Notes: generated from the letters alone by a model not told the origin. DNA of 64,000 nt from Leuconostoc gelidum subsp. gelidum KCTC 3527 (GCF_000166715.1 NZ_AEMI01000019.1:1-64000), one strand, 5' to 3'. Shown: positions 22,628-33,011, counted from the first letter of the stretch. Translations and numbers: made by a program.

Positions 22628-25600
22628 ACGCACTGACATCAAAAAAATATTGGTGATTGGCTCTGGCCCAATTGTTATTGGTCAAGCAGCAGAATTTGAT
22701 TATTCTGGCACGCAAGCTGCACTAAGTTTAAAAGAAGAAGGCTATTACGTCATTTTAGTTAACTCTAATCCTGCAACAATTATGACGGACGCAGAAATTG
22801 CAGATAAAGTTTATATTGAACCCTTATCAATTGATTTTATTGAGCGTATTTTGCGTAAAGAGCGGCCCGATGCCATTTTACCAACATTAGGTGGTCAGAC
22901 TGGTTTAAATATGGCTAAAGATTTGTCTGAAGCTGGCATATTAAATGATTTAAATATTGAGTTGTTAGGTACAAAACTATCAGCAATTGAAGAAGCTGAA
23001 GATCGCGAAGAATTCAAAGCACTCATGGAACGCTTGAATGAACCTATTCCTGAATCAACGATTGCCACGACACTAGATGAAGCATTAGAATTCGCTGATA
23101 CACACAGTTATCCGGTTATTGTACGCCCAGCGTACACATTGGGTGGCACAGGTGGTGGTATCGCTGAAACGCATGCAGAATTAACTGAAATTGCGGCAAA
23201 TGGTTTAGAATTATCACCAGTCACGCAAGTCTTGATTGAACGATCAATTGCTGGCTATAAAGAAATTGAATTTGAAGTCATGCGTGATGCACATGATAAT
23301 GCGTTAGTTGTCGCATCAATGGAAAACTTTGATCCAGTTGGTATACATACGGGTGATTCAATTGTCACAGCACCGGTACAAACACTGTCAGACCGTGAAG
23401 TTCAAATGATGCGTGATGCTGCGTTGAAAATTATTCGTGCTTTAAAAATTGAAGGTGGTGTCAATATTCAAATGGCACTCGATCCAGATTCATACAAGTA
23501 TTACATTATTGAAGTCAATCCACGTGTATCGCGTTCATCTGCACTAGCATCCAAAGCCACAGGATATCCTATTGCTAAAATGGCAGCCAAAATTGCTGTT
23601 GGTTTGAATTTAGATGAAATTATTAATCCCGTTACTGGTACAACTAAGGCAGAATTTGAACCGGCATTGGACTATGTGGTATTTAAAATTCCGCGCTGGC
23701 CATTTGATAAATTTGCATCGGCTGATCGTAGTTTAGGGACGCAAATGAAGGCAACAGGGGAAGTTATGGCAATTGGCCGTAACATGGAAGAGGCATTATT
23801 GAAGGCTGTACGTTCATTAGAAATTGACGCAATAGGGCTAGATGATATCACATTTGATGAATTATCAGACGAAGACCTATTGCAGTCATTAATGCCTGCC
23901 CGTGATGATCGTTTATTTATGATTGCTGACTTATTACGCCGTGGCGTAACAATTGAGGCTATTCACGACAAAACTTTAATTGATGAATTCTTTTTGGACA
24001 AAGTGCTTCATATTATTGAAATTGAACGTGATCTAGCACATAATATTGGTGATCTTGATCAACTCGCCTATGCCAAAAAAAATGGTTTTGCTGACGCAAC
24101 TATCGCAAATATCTGGCATAAAACGACAGCTGAGGTTCGTCAATTAAGAACACAAGCAAGTATTTTACCTGTTTATAAAATGGTTGATACTGTGGCGGCT
24201 GAATTTGAGTCGCAAACACCATATTACTATGCAACATATGAGCGTGAAAATGAATCAATCAAAACGCCTAAAAAATCTGTCATTGTACTGGGTTCAGGCC
24301 CAATACGTATTGGACAAGGCGTGGAGTTTGATTACGCTACTGTTCATGCAGTAAAAGCTATTCAACGTGCGGGTTACGAAGCGATTATTATGAACTCTAA
24401 TCCTGAAACTGTCTCAACTGATTTTTCTATTTCTGACAAATTGTATTTTGAGCCGTTAACATTAGAAGATGTTTTAAATGTGATTGATTTAGAAAATCCG
24501 ATTGGTGTTGTTGTACAATTTGGGGGTCAAACAGCTATTAATTTAGCACAACCATTGACAGAAAATGGTGTTAATATTTTAGGCACAGCAGTTGAAGATT
24601 TGAACCGTGCTGAAGATCGTGAAGCCTTTGATCAGGTCATAAAACAATTAAAACTACCACAACCCATAGGGAAAACAGCTACAACAGTTCCTGGTGCTTT
24701 GGCAGCGGCACAAGAAATAGGTTATCCAGTTTTGATTCGGCCATCGTATGTACTTGGTGGACGTGCAATGGAAATTGTGACTTCAGATGAAGAATTAAAC
24801 GATTATATGCAACGTGCGGTTAAGGTGTCAAATGATCATCCCGTCTTGATTGATTCATATTTAGTTGGTCAAGAAGCCGAGGTTGATGTGTTATCAGATG
24901 GTGAAACAGTTGTTATTCCCGGTATAATGGAGCATATTGAGCGTGCAGGTGTCCATTCTGGTGATTCTATGTCCGTCTACCCACCGCAATATTTATCACA
25001 AAAAGTTCAAGATGAAATGACGCAGGCAGCTATCAATTTATCACAAGCCATGAATACGATTGGCTTGATGAATGTGCAGTTCGTTATTCATGAAAATACA
25101 GCTTATGTCATTGAAGTGAATCCACGAGCGTCGAGAACTGTACCATTTATTTCGAAAGTGACACATATCCCATTAGCACAATTGGCAACACGTGTCATGC
25201 TGGGTGAAAAACTAGCTGACATGGGATTTGAAACTGGATTAGTACCGGCAGATGACATGGTTCATGTTAAAGCACCTATTTTCTCATTTACCAAGCTACC
25301 AGATGTCGATTCATTACTCGGGCCTGAAATGAAATCTACTGGTGAAGTGATGGGCTCTGATACGACTTTACCAAAAGCCCTTTATAAAGCCTTTGTGGCT
25401 TCAAACATTAAAGTACCACAATATGGCAATGTTCTCTTTACAGTCGCTGACGATGATAAAGAAGAAGCGCTAATTTTGGCTAAACGATTCAATAATTTAG
25501 GATTTGCTTTGTTTGCAACATCAGGTACTGGTGCATATCTTGAGGTCAATGATATGCCTGTTGAAATTTTAGATAAAATTTCGGAATCTAGCAATAATTC

Positions 25601-25799
25601 AGTAGAAGCACTGAAATCACAAAAGTTACAAGTTGTTATTAATACAACTCAGGCTGATGACCGGGCAGAATCTGATGGTCGTCTCATCCGTAATGCAGCA
25701 ATCGAAAATGCTGTACCATTGTTTACAGCACTGGACACAGTTAACGCTTTTCTCGATGTTTTGGAGAGTCGTAGTTTTACAGTCAATGAAATGAAATAG
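22620..25799 (+). CDS. carB: Carbamoyl-phosphate synthase, large subunit
   Basis: 1059 residues making carbamoyl phosphate from bicarbonate, ammonia and two ATP. Two homologous halves each begin with a GSGPI(V/R)IGQ motif (about residues 15 and 561) and contain an ATP-grasp domain with VNPR ([32 protein letters not shown]). The final 130 residues are the methylglyoxal-synthase-like allosteric domain that binds UMP. Length matches the family. It overlaps carA by 8 bp (stop and start coupled). Confidence 0.97.
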   Translation: MPKRTDIKKILVIGSGPIVIGQAAEFDYSGTQAALSLKEEGYYVILVNSNPATIMTDAEIADKVYIEPLSIDFIERILRKERPDAILPTLGGQTGLNMAKDLSEAGILNDLNIELLGTKLSAIEEAEDREEFKALMERLNEPIPESTIATTLDEALEFADTHSYPVIVRPAYTLGGTGGGIAETHAELTEIAANGLELSPVTQVLIERSIAGYKEIEFEVMRDAHDNALVVASMENFDPVGIHTGDSIVTAPVQTLSDREVQMMRDAALKIIRALKIEGGVNIQMALDPDSYKYYIIEVNPRVSRSSALASKATGYPIAKMAAKIAVGLNLDEIINPVTGTTKAEFEPALDYVVFKIPRWPFDKFASADRSLGTQMKATGEVMAIGRNMEEALLKAVRSLEIDAIGLDDITFDELSDEDLLQSLMPARDDRLFMIADLLRRGVTIEAIHDKTLIDEFFLDKVLHIIEIERDLAHNIGDLDQLAYAKKNGFADATIANIWHKTTAEVRQLRTQASILPVYKMVDTVAAEFESQTPYYYATYERENESIKTPKKSVIVLGSGPIRIGQGVEFDYATVHAVKAIQRAGYEAIIMNSNPETVSTDFSISDKLYFEPLTLEDVLNVIDLENPIGVVVQFGGQTAINLAQPLTENGVNILGTAVEDLNRAEDREAFDQVIKQLKLPQPIGKTATTVPGALAAAQEIGYPVLIRPSYVLGGRAMEIVTSDEELNDYMQRAVKVSNDHPVLIDSYLVGQEAEVDVLSDGETVVIPGIMEHIERAGVHSGDSMSVYPPQYLSQKVQDEMTQAAINLSQAMNTIGLMNVQFVIHENTAYVIEVNPRASRTVPFISKVTHIPLAQLATRVMLGEKLADMGFETGLVPADDMVHVKAPIFSFTKLPDVDSLLGPEMKSTGEVMGSDTTLPKALYKAFVASNIKVPQYGNVLFTVADDDKEEALILAKRFNNLGFALFATSGTGAYLEVNDMPVEILDKISESSNNSVEALKSQKLQVVINTTQADDRAESDGRLIRNAAIENAVPLFTALDTVNAFLDVLESRSFTVNEMK

Positions 25800-25856
25800 T
25801 GGTTAATTGATAAAATGACTAATAAAATTGTCCAGTGAGACAAATTAGGAGAAAAA

Positions 25857-26783
25857 ATGATAATAAATAATCGTCTGACGGTTAACCTACCGGGATTAAA
25901 TATGAAAAATCCTGTGATGAACTCTTCTGGTTCTGTATATTTTGGCTTAGAAGATAAAGGATTTGGAATTGAAAAAACAGGGGCACTAGTCACTAAAACA
26001 GTTACCATGACACCACGTGTTGGTAATCCGAAACCTTGGATTATTGAAACGCCAAGCGGTATTTTGAACTCAGTTGGGTTAGCTAACCCAGGTATCGAAA
26101 AGGTAATATCAGATATGTTGCCTGCTATTCATGAAAAATATTGTGATGACATGCCGGTGATGGTTTCAATTGCTGGCGAAACTGTACAAGAATATGTTGC
26201 GTTAGCACATCAGTTAACACATACAGGTTTTGTAACTGCGATTGAAGTCAATTTATCGTGTCCTAATGTTGATCGTGGGGGTATGGCTTTTGGTGTTGAT
26301 GCACAAACGGCATCTGAAGTTATTGCTGCGTTACGACAAGTCACTCATTTACCGCTTTATGCTAAATTATCACCAAATGTGACAGATATTAAACCAATTG
26401 TAAAAGCACTTGAAGTTGCTGGTGCGGATGGCATTGTTCTGATTAATACAGTTATGGGAATGAGTTTTGACTTGGCAAAACGTCAAGCACGGTTAGCACG
26501 GGGTATAGGTGGTATGTCTGGTAAATCAATTCATCCTATTGCTGTACGTTTTGTTTATGAAGCTGCTCAGACAGTTAACATTCCGATAATTGGTGTCGGT
26601 GGCATTACTGGTGTTGCTGATGTGTTGGAATTGCTGATGGCAGGAGCTAGTGCTGTACAAGTTGGTGGTGCGCTAACTCAGAGACCTGAAGCAATGTTAG
26701 AGATTATTGAAGCGCTGCCTGCGGCGTTAGATAAGTATGAGTTTACTGATGTTCGAGCTGTGACCAACACCTTTAGAAAGTAA
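25857..26783 (+). CDS. pyrD: Dihydroorotate dehydrogenase, class 1 (1B-like)
   Basis: FMN enzyme of 308 residues oxidising dihydroorotate to orotate in the cytosol. The N-terminal NNRLTVNLPGLNMKNPVMNSSG and VNLSCPNV (catalytic Cys near residue 130) resemble class 1B catalytic subunits, which normally work with the FAD/2Fe-2S subunit PyrK and NAD. No pyrK lies in this operon, so electron acceptor and partner are open. AGGAGAAAAA precedes ATG. Confidence 0.92.
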   Translation: MIINNRLTVNLPGLNMKNPVMNSSGSVYFGLEDKGFGIEKTGALVTKTVTMTPRVGNPKPWIIETPSGILNSVGLANPGIEKVISDMLPAIHEKYCDDMPVMVSIAGETVQEYVALAHQLTHTGFVTAIEVNLSCPNVDRGGMAFGVDAQTASEVIAALRQVTHLPLYAKLSPNVTDIKPIVKALEVAGADGIVLINTVMGMSFDLAKRQARLARGIGGMSGKSIHPIAVRFVYEAAQTVNIPIIGVGGITGVADVLELLMAGASAVQVGGALTQRPEAMLEIIEALPAALDKYEFTDVRAVTNTFRK

Positions 26784-26821
26784 ATATAGATTAATTTATT
26801 TAGAAAGGAATATCCTCTATC

Positions 26822-27514
26822 ATGAAACGACCGGTATTTATAGCATTAGATTTTCCTGATGCAAAAACAACAAGACTTTTCCTCAATGATTTTCTTAAAA
26901 TGGCTGATAAGCCTGCAATAAAAATCGGCATGGAATTATTTTTTGCAGAAGGACCAGAATTTGTCCGCGAACTACGCAGTCAAGGTTTTACAATTTTCCT
27001 GGATTTGAAACTTTATGATATTCCAACAACAGTTGGTCATGCGGTTGCTAGTATTGCAAAATTAAATGTTCAATACCTGACAGTTCATGCTGCTGGTGGT
27101 ACAAAAATGTTACGACAGGCTGTAGCGAATAAAGGTGAGGAAATGAAGTTACTAGCGGTCACGCAATTAACTTCTTTTTCAGAAGCTGAAATGCGGGCAA
27201 CACAATTAACGTCGTCAACCATGACGGAAAATGTCATTCATTTAGCTGAATTAGCTTACCAATCAGGAATTGATGGGACAATTAGTGCCCCGTTGGAAGC
27301 AGGCCTCATTCAACAAAAAACGAATGCCTCCTTTCTACGTGTAACGCCGGGAATTCGATTGACTGGCGATTCAACTGATGATCAAATGCGCATTACAACA
27401 CCCGCAAAAGCACGTGAATTGGGTGCTACTGGCTTAGTTGTTGGTCGTTCAATTACTAAATCCAATGATCCTGTGTCAGCCTACCAACGTGTACTATTAG
27501 AATGGAGCAATTAG
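26822..27514 (+). CDS. pyrF: Orotidine-5'-phosphate decarboxylase
   Basis: Last step of UMP synthesis: decarboxylates OMP. 230 residues, TIM barrel. FIALDFPD at the start, FLDLKLYDIPTTVGHA near residue 59 with the catalytic Asp-Lys-x-x-Asp (here DLKLYD), and the phosphate-binding TPGIRL and GLVVGRSIT motifs. GAAAGGAAT lies before ATG. The stop codon abuts the pyrE start. Confidence 0.96.
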   Translation: MKRPVFIALDFPDAKTTRLFLNDFLKMADKPAIKIGMELFFAEGPEFVRELRSQGFTIFLDLKLYDIPTTVGHAVASIAKLNVQYLTVHAAGGTKMLRQAVANKGEEMKLLAVTQLTSFSEAEMRATQLTSSTMTENVIHLAELAYQSGIDGTISAPLEAGLIQQKTNASFLRVTPGIRLTGDSTDDQMRITTPAKARELGATGLVVGRSITKSNDPVSAYQRVLLEWSN

Positions 27515-28147
27515 ATGTTAAATTATGCAGAACAAGTAGCAAATGATTTACTTGCAATTGGTGCAGTAAAATTTTCTCCAGAAAAACCGTTTACTTGGGC
27601 ATCGGGTATTAAAAGCCCTATTTATACAGATAATCGTATGACTATTGGCTACCCAAAAGTCCGTCAAAATATTTATGAAGGTTTAGCCGCATTAATTCAA
27701 GAATCATTTGACGATGTTGAAATCATTGGTGGTGTTGCAACGGCTGGTATTCCACATGCTGCATGGGTTTCTGAGAAACTGAATAAACCCATGATTTATG
27801 TACGGTCTAAGCCAAAAGACCATGGTGCAGGTCGTCAAACAGAAGGCGCAGTTATTGCTGGTAAAAAAGTTGTATTAATTGATGATTTAATTTCAACGGG
27901 AGGATCGGTATTAAGTGCTGCTGAAGCGATACGTAAAGAAGGCGCTAATGTTTTAGGTGTTGTATCAATTTTTTCATATGAATTATCTGAAGGATTGACT
28001 AATTTCACCAATGCAAAATTGACTTTCAAATCGTTAACAACGTATTCTCAACTGGTAGCCGCAGCTATTGAACGTGGTGATCTAAACAAGTCTCAATTGA
28101 CAACATTACAAAATTGGCAACAAAATCCTAACAAATGGCAATTATAA
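27515..28147 (+). CDS. pyrE: Orotate phosphoribosyltransferase
   Basis: Joins orotate to PRPP to give OMP. 210 residues, type I phosphoribosyltransferase fold. KPFTWASGIKSPIYTDNR near residue 24 binds orotate, RSKPKDHGAGRQTEGA near residue 98 is the flexible catalytic loop, and VVLIDDLISTGGS near residue 121 is the PRPP motif. ATG starts one base after the pyrF stop; GGAG lies inside the pyrF end. Last gene of the operon, with a strong terminator after it. Confidence 0.96.
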   Translation: MLNYAEQVANDLLAIGAVKFSPEKPFTWASGIKSPIYTDNRMTIGYPKVRQNIYEGLAALIQESFDDVEIIGGVATAGIPHAAWVSEKLNKPMIYVRSKPKDHGAGRQTEGAVIAGKKVVLIDDLISTGGSVLSAAEAIRKEGANVLGVVSIFSYELSEGLTNFTNAKLTFKSLTTYSQLVAAAIERGDLNKSQLTTLQNWQQNPNKWQL

Positions 28148-28156
28148 GTGGCGACT

Positions 28157-28194
28157 AAAAAATCTCTGGAGAAAGTTCTCCAGAGATTTTTTTT
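28157..28194. terminator. Bidirectional terminator between pyrE and lexA
   Basis: AAAAAATCTCTGGAGAA pairs perfectly with TTCTCCAGAGATTTTTT around two bases. It is flanked by A and T runs, so it ends both the pyr operon (plus) and lexA (minus). Confidence 0.95.
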
Positions 28195-28834
28195 AATAGA
28201 TTGCATCACGGTATAAGCCGATGACTTTACCCAAAATAGAAACGCTTTTAAGAATAATCGGTGCCATTGCATCATTTTCAGGTTGTAAACGGAAATGGTC
28301 TGCTTCTCGAAAAAAACGTTTAACTGTTGCTTCGTTATCATCATTCATCGCTACCACAACATCGCCATTATCAGCGTTATCTTGTTTACGAACAATGACC
28401 TTATCACCATCTAAGATACCAATATTGACCATAGAGTTACCACGAACATTTAGCATAAACATGTCACCATCAAATTGCATCAAATTATCAGGAATTGGAA
28501 AAAATTCAGTGGCTTCTTCTTCAACGGCCAAGATAGGTGTACCAGCCGTAACAAGTCCTAGTACGGGGATACGGCCAGGAGTAGTCGATACACCCAATGC
28601 TTCTAAACCAGCATCAGTGACTTCAATGGCACGAGCACGAGGTTTTGAGGCATCTTTTAAAAGGTATCCTTTTTTTACTAGTCGTTCGATATGACCATGA
28701 ATTGTTGAGGAAGAAGACAAGCCGACAGCTTCACCAACCTCACGCACTGTAGGTGGATAGCCATTTGTTATTTGTGCTTCATGGATAAACCTTAGCACCT
28801 GTAGCTGTTTACTTTCTTGAATTTGAATTGTCAT
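28193..28834 (-). CDS. lexA: LexA repressor
   Basis: SOS repressor and latent protease of 213 residues. The N-terminal winged helix spans about 1-70 ([26 protein letters not shown]). The cleavage site is Ala97-Gly98 in VTAGTP, and the catalytic dyad is Ser134 (RGNSMV) and Lys172 (ATVKRF). RecA filaments trigger self-cleavage. AAGGAATGAG lies before the ATG on the minus strand. A perfect LexA box over the promoter shows autoregulation. Confidence 0.97.
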   Translation of the reverse strand: MTIQIQESKQLQVLRFIHEAQITNGYPPTVREVGEAVGLSSSSTIHGHIERLVKKGYLLKDASKPRARAIEVTDAGLEALGVSTTPGRIPVLGLVTAGTPILAVEEEATEFFPIPDNLMQFDGDMFMLNVRGNSMVNIGILDGDKVIVRKQDNADNGDVVVAMNDDNEATVKRFFREADHFRLQPENDAMAPIILKSVSILGKVIGLYRDAIY

Positions 28835-28878
28835 TTTTGGATCTCATTCCTTAATACTACTCGATTTAATATGTACTA

Positions 28879-28907
28879 ATTATAACGAAAAAATAAAGAT
28901 AAATCAA
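28879..28907 (-). promoter_or_regulatory. lexA promoter
   Basis: Minus strand TTGATT (28902-28907), 17-bp spacer, TATAAT (28879-28884). Confidence 0.85.
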
Positions 28908-28918
28908 ACATTTGTTCG
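28905..28918. promoter_or_regulatory. LexA (SOS) box
   Basis: CGAACAAATGTTTG on the minus strand is an exact fit to the Firmicutes box CGAAC-N4-GTTYG. It overlaps the lexA -35 element, so LexA would block its own promoter. Confidence 0.93.
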
Positions 28919-29037
28919 TTTTTTTAGGTTTTAATAAGTTATCTATCAAAAACATTTATTATTTCTTTAAAAGTGCGTCTAATTTCAGAGAAAATCTGTG
29001 GATAATATTGTTGAAAGCCAGAGGTTAGTATTTTAAG

Positions 29038-29057
29038 AAATAATGACGTCATTATTT
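29038..29057. promoter_or_regulatory. 20-bp perfect palindrome ahead of the yneF promoter
   Basis: AAATAATGAC is followed directly by its complement GTCATTATTT. It ends 12 bp before the -10 (TATAAT, 29070-29075) and covers the expected -35 position, as an operator would. No known regulator site was recognised. Confidence 0.5.
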
Positions 29058-29105
29058 TGTACTTTATGCTATAATTAACCTTAGAAATTTATTAAGGGGA
29101 AGACT

Positions 29106-29345
29106 ATGACTTTAAGTATCGGACTCGTCATCTTGATTGCAGTTTTGACTTTAATTATTGGATTGGCGGCTGGATTCTTCTTAGCACGTAACTCAATGAA
29201 GAGTTACTTAGCAAAAAATCCACCAATTTCAGAAGAAATGATGAAGTCAATGATGATGTCAATGGGTCAAAAACCATCACAAAAGAAATTAAATCAAATG
29301 ATGGCTCAGATGAAGCAACAAAGCGAACAAGCGCAAAAAAAATAA
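29106..29345 (+). CDS. yneF: YneF family (UPF0154) small membrane protein
   Basis: 79 residues: one N-terminal membrane helix (about 4-25, [21 protein letters not shown]) and a basic, Met- and Gln-rich cytoplasmic tail with [24 protein letters not shown], the family signature. Function is unknown. It lies next to lexA, as in several Firmicutes. AAGGGGAAG precedes the ATG. Confidence 0.88.
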   Translation: MTLSIGLVILIAVLTLIIGLAAGFFLARNSMKSYLAKNPPISEEMMKSMMMSMGQKPSQKKLNQMMAQMKQQSEQAQKK

Positions 29346-29369
29346 GCCTTAAAGGCTTATTTTTTTTCA
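29336..29369. terminator. Bidirectional terminator between yneF and plsC
   Basis: AATAAGCCTT pairs with AAGGCTTATT, with A and T runs outside. The yneF stop codon lies within the left arm and the plsC-like gene ends at the right arm. Confidence 0.9.
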
Positions 29370-29992
29370 CGTTTAGGGTCAACATAAACGAAGTTAGGAT
29401 CTATCTCGTGATCTAGCTGATCAAAAGCGTCTTGAATCATCTGTGTATATTTGGCAATGTTTTCTTTATTTAACCTGTCTTTACGGTCTATTATAATAGG
29501 TTCACCGAAATTAATGGTGGTATTGTTTCGTTTAAACAGCTGTCCAAAGGATACTGGTCCTTGGTATACAGCGGGAACAATCGCTTTTCCTGACATCTTT
29601 GCGATCAATAAAGAACCCGATTTTAATTCATCATTGTGTCTGGAACCAGAAGGAAACATGATAAGTGAACGATTGCCGTGCTTTAATTCGTTAACTGGTA
29701 TTTTGATAACACTCGGGCCAACATTTTCTCTATCAACTGGGAATGCGCCGGCAGATTTAATGAGCCATGCAAGTGGTGGAAATTTAAAAAGTTCAATTTT
29801 AGCCATAAATATAAAATGTTTTGGGTAGGCAGCAATCGCATACCAAACAGGATCCCACCACGTACGATGTGGTCCGACCAAAACGTAGTTATCGTCAGCA
29901 GGTATACGATTTCGATTCATATACTTGATTCGACCATTTACTGCCCACATTAGGCCAACAGCTACGCCGCGCAAAAAATCATAAAATTTCAT
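29357..29992 (-). CDS. plsC: 1-acyl-sn-glycerol-3-phosphate acyltransferase family protein
   Basis: 211-residue membrane-associated acyltransferase of phospholipid synthesis that makes phosphatidic acid from lysophosphatidic acid. GPHRTWWDPV near residue 42 is the HX4D catalytic motif, GAFPVDRE near residue 76 the glycerophosphate-binding block, and IMFPSGSRHN near residue 114 the third block (FPEGxR variant, with Ser for Glu). The short hydrophobic N-terminus probably tethers it. GAGGTGA precedes ATG on the minus strand. Other lysophospholipid acceptors are possible. Confidence 0.88.
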   Translation of the reverse strand: MKFYDFLRGVAVGLMWAVNGRIKYMNRNRIPADDNYVLVGPHRTWWDPVWYAIAAYPKHFIFMAKIELFKFPPLAWLIKSAGAFPVDRENVGPSVIKIPVNELKHGNRSLIMFPSGSRHNDELKSGSLLIAKMSGKAIVPAVYQGPVSFGQLFKRNNTTINFGEPIIIDRKDRLNKENIAKYTQMIQDAFDQLDHEIDPNFVYVDPKREKK

Positions 29993-30050
29993 TATTAGTC
30001 ACCTCATAAACTACCTTAACTATTTTACACGATAAAGCGAGAAAAAAACA

Positions 30051-30812
30051 ATGATTGAACCAATTCTTAATCCAGGTGAGCGTATCGATGGCTTACCTTC
30101 ACAAAATATTCATATTATTCAAAATCCAGATATGTTTGCATACTCACTAGATGCGATTTTATTGGCACATTTTGCTGATGTTAAGGGAAAAGGGCGTGGA
30201 TTGACTGTAGATCTAGGCGCTGGTACAGGTGCTGTTGGTTTATTTTATGCACCAAAAGTTACTGGACTGATTAAATTAGTGGAAATTCAACCAGAACTAG
30301 CCGAAATGGCAAAACGAAGCATTGCAATGAATGGGTTACAGGGTCGTGTTAGCGTCTTGCAGTCAGATATGAAAGCTATATTTGATGATATTCAACCAGG
30401 CTCAGTAGAAACCGTCTTGTCGAACCCACCATACTTTCCATTAAACGATACAACAAAAACAAATCAAGATGAACACTATGAATTAGCACGACACGAACTG
30501 ACGATAGATTTGCCAGGGTTGGCCCAAGTTGCCAATAAGTTACTTAAAAATAATGGCAAATTTTATATGGTTCACCGACCAGAACGATTGGCCGATATTT
30601 TTTCGGCATTTTCAGCACGAAAATTAATGATTAAGCGTATACAATTTGTCTATGGCAAAGCTGACCGAGAAGCGAATATGGTACTTATTGAGGCAATAAA
30701 AGCTGGACGTTTAGGTGGCGTTCGCATTATGCCACCAATTGTGGCGTATGAGCAAACAAATGAATATACAAAGCAGGTACAAAATATTTTATATGGACAA
30801 TCGTGGACATGA
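30051..30812 (+). CDS. tRNA1(Val) (adenine-N6)-methyltransferase-like protein (YabB family)
   Basis: SAM-dependent methyltransferase of 253 residues. VDLGAGTGAVGLFYA near residue 50 is the SAM motif I, and VLSNPPYFPL near residue 122 is the NPPY motif of amino-group methylases. Bacillus YabB is annotated as a tRNA adenine methyltransferase. The next gene is a YazA-type GIY-YIG protein joined by an ATGA overlap, the same pair as yabB-yazA in Bacillus. The ribosome binding site is weak. Confidence 0.87.
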   Translation: MIEPILNPGERIDGLPSQNIHIIQNPDMFAYSLDAILLAHFADVKGKGRGLTVDLGAGTGAVGLFYAPKVTGLIKLVEIQPELAEMAKRSIAMNGLQGRVSVLQSDMKAIFDDIQPGSVETVLSNPPYFPLNDTTKTNQDEHYELARHELTIDLPGLAQVANKLLKNNGKFYMVHRPERLADIFSAFSARKLMIKRIQFVYGKADREANMVLIEAIKAGRLGGVRIMPPIVAYEQTNEYTKQVQNILYGQSWT

Positions 30813-31090
30813 TAAAACCTTATTACTTTTACGTCTTATATACGGCTGATGGTTATTTTTATGCTGGCTTTACCGATGACGTACAACGTCGATTTAAGAC
30901 ACACCAGGTACGTAAAGGTGCGAAGTTTACACGTGTCAAATCAAGACATCCCTTACAATTAATTTATGATGCACAGTTTGATACAAAAAGTGACGCACTA
31001 CGAGCCGAAGCAAGTTTTAAAAAATTAACAAGAAAAAATAAAGAGAAATTTTTGATAGCGCATCAGGTTAATGCAAAAATTTGGGTCTAA
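30809..31090 (+). CDS. GIY-YIG domain protein (YazA family)
   Basis: 93 residues covering the GIY-YIG nuclease core: YYFYVLYTADGYFYAGFTDD (GIY-YIG equivalents YVLYT...YAG), the conserved RRFKTHQ with Arg, and a downstream Glu in RAEASFKKLTR. The start at 30809 overlaps the stop of the upstream gene (ATGA). A GTG two codons earlier is the alternative. Substrate unknown; possibly DNA repair. Confidence 0.88.
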   Translation: MIKPYYFYVLYTADGYFYAGFTDDVQRRFKTHQVRKGAKFTRVKSRHPLQLIYDAQFDTKSDALRAEASFKKLTRKNKEKFLIAHQVNAKIWV

Positions 31091-31094
31091 TGGC

Positions 31095-31123
31095 TTGCAA
31101 TGCTGTTAATTATTTCGTATAAT
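31095..31123 (+). promoter_or_regulatory. rpsB promoter
   Basis: TTGCAA, 17-bp spacer, TATAAT. The leader RNA would start near 31130. Confidence 0.88.
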
Positions 31124-31129
31124 AATAGC

Positions 31130-31229
31130 TGTTGTAATTAACAACAAATACACACGGCAAACAAGTTCACATAGGTGCAGAAATGTCATTGTGAATGTCG
31201 AATTTGTCGGCGGAAAAACCTAGGAGACC
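31130..31229 (+). promoter_or_regulatory. Structured rpsB leader
   Basis: About 100 nt of untranslated leader. CGGCAAA (about 31157-31163) pairs with TTTGTCG (31203-31209), and inside it TTCACA pairs with TGTGAA. A purine-rich single strand with TAGGAG (the ribosome binding site) follows. Ribosomal protein S2 represses its own operon in other bacteria, so this is probably the S2-responsive leader. Confidence 0.6.
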
Positions 31230-31234
31230 ATATC

Positions 31235-32011
31235 ATGGCAGTTATTTCAATGAAAGAACTCCTCGAAGCAGGAGTACACTTTGGGCACCAAACACGTCGT
31301 TGGGACCCAAAAATGGATGAATACATCTTTACAGAACGTAATGGTATTCATATCATCGATTTACAAAAGACAGTTAAACTTGTTGATGAAGCTTATAACT
31401 TTGTCCGTAATGCATCAACAGATGATGCTAACTTCTTGTTTGTTGGTACAAAGAAACAGGCATCAGATGCTATTGCTGAAGAAGCAACACGTGCTGGTCA
31501 ATATTTCATCAACCATCGCTGGTTGGGTGGTACTTTGACTAACTGGAATACAATTAAGACACGTATCCAACGTTTGAAGGATTTGGAAGTTATGGCCGAA
31601 GATGGCACTTTCGAACAATTACCTAAAAAAGAAGTTGTTTTGCTAAACAAGCAACGTGAAAAGTTGGATAAGTTTTTGGGTGGTGTTAAAGATATGCCTG
31701 GTTTACCAGATGTATTGTTTGTTGTTGATCCTAAGAAGGAAGAAATAGCTGTTAAGGAAGCAAATATGTTAAACATTCCCGTTGTGGCTATGATTGACAC
31801 AAATGCTAACCCTGAAGTTGTTGATGTTAAGATTCCTGCCAATGATGATGCTATTCGTGCAGTTCGTTTAATCACTGCTAAGATGGCTGATGCTATTATT
31901 GAAGGTCGTCAAGGACAAGATTCAGCCCCTGAAGATGCTTTTGTAGCTGGGAATGAAAACACAGAATCAATTGAAGAAATCACTAATATCGTTGAAGAAG
32001 GCAATAATTAA
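31235..32011 (+). CDS. rpsB: 30S ribosomal protein S2
   Basis: 258 residues, small-subunit protein needed for S1 binding and translation start. [32 protein letters not shown] at the N-terminus and [13 protein letters not shown] near residue 93 are diagnostic. The ATG at 31235 was chosen over upstream TTG because TAGGAG lies 8 bases before it and the N-terminus matches the family. An acidic C-terminal tail extends it beyond the core. First gene of rpsB-tsf-pyrH-frr. Confidence 0.97.
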   Translation: MAVISMKELLEAGVHFGHQTRRWDPKMDEYIFTERNGIHIIDLQKTVKLVDEAYNFVRNASTDDANFLFVGTKKQASDAIAEEATRAGQYFINHRWLGGTLTNWNTIKTRIQRLKDLEVMAEDGTFEQLPKKEVVLLNKQREKLDKFLGGVKDMPGLPDVLFVVDPKKEEIAVKEANMLNIPVVAMIDTNANPEVVDVKIPANDDAIRAVRLITAKMADAIIEGRQGQDSAPEDAFVAGNENTESIEEITNIVEEGNN

Positions 32012-32023
32012 TATTTGAATGAC

Positions 32024-32072
32024 AAATGCCGTTCCTGCGGACCTGTTTGGGATGCGGATTGGCATTTTTATT
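32024..32072 (+). terminator. Partial terminator between rpsB and tsf
   Basis: AAATGCC pairs with GGCATTT across a GC-containing loop, followed by TTATTT. The long loop suggests incomplete termination; an extended -10 (TGTTATAAT, 32095-32103) follows and could drive tsf separately. Confidence 0.55.
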
Positions 32073-32135
32073 TGTCCGAAACGTGTAAAAAGCATGTTAT
32101 AATGAAAACATAAATATTTTTAGAGGAGCAATATA

Positions 32136-33011
32136 ATGGCAATTACTGCTGCACAAGTAAAAGAATTACGTGATAAGACATCTGTTGGTATGATGGATGC
32201 AAAGAAGGCTTTGGTTGAAGCTGATGGTGACTTGGAAAAAGCAATTGACTTGCTTCGTGAAAAGGGTATGGCTAAGGCTGCTAAAAAAGGTGACCGCGTT
32301 GCTGCCGAAGGTATGACTTATGTTGCTGTTGCTGGCAATAAAGCAGCTATTATTGAATTGAACTCAGAAACTGATTTCGTTGCGGGAAACGCTGAATTTA
32401 ATGACTTGTTAAAGACTGTTGCAAATACAATCGTTGAATTTGCGCCTGCAGATGTTGAATCTGCACTGGCTTTGGAGATAGAAGCTGGGCAAACTTTGAA
32501 TGATAAGATTGTTGGAACAACACAAATTACTGGTGAAAAGATTACTTTGCGCCGTTTCACTGTTGTTGAAAAATCAGAATCTGAAAATTTTGGTGCATAC
32601 TCTCATTTAGCAGGGTCAATTTCTTCACTAGTTGTTGTTGAGGGTGCCTCAGAGACAGCTGCTAAAGACATCGCGATGCATGTTGCAGCTATTGCACCAC
32701 AATATGTTTCAGATAATGAAGTACCAACAGAAGTTGTTGATCGAGAAAAAGCTGTTCAGCTTGCATCTGAAGACTTAGCTGGTAAGCCTGATAATATCAA
32801 AGAAAAAATGGTCGAAGGACGTATTAAAAAATTCTTGGCTGAAATTTCATTGTTGGATCAAGCGTTTGTTAAGAATGGTGACCAAACTGTTGCACAATTT
32901 ATTGCGGCACAAAATGGTTCTGTAAAATCATTTGTACGTTACCAAGTTGGTGATGGCATTGAAAAGAAAGTGACTGATTTAGCTGAAGAAGTTGCTAAAC
33001 AATTAGGGTAA
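32136..33011 (+). CDS. tsf: Translation elongation factor Ts
   Basis: 291 residues. Nucleotide exchange factor that releases GDP from EF-Tu. The N-terminal UBA-like domain has [33 protein letters not shown] near residue 80 is the TDFVA motif that contacts EF-Tu. GAGGAG lies before ATG. A terminator follows. Confidence 0.97.
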   Translation: MAITAAQVKELRDKTSVGMMDAKKALVEADGDLEKAIDLLREKGMAKAAKKGDRVAAEGMTYVAVAGNKAAIIELNSETDFVAGNAEFNDLLKTVANTIVEFAPADVESALALEIEAGQTLNDKIVGTTQITGEKITLRRFTVVEKSESENFGAYSHLAGSISSLVVVEGASETAAKDIAMHVAAIAPQYVSDNEVPTEVVDREKAVQLASEDLAGKPDNIKEKMVEGRIKKFLAEISLLDQAFVKNGDQTVAQFIAAQNGSVKSFVRYQVGDGIEKKVTDLAEEVAKQLG

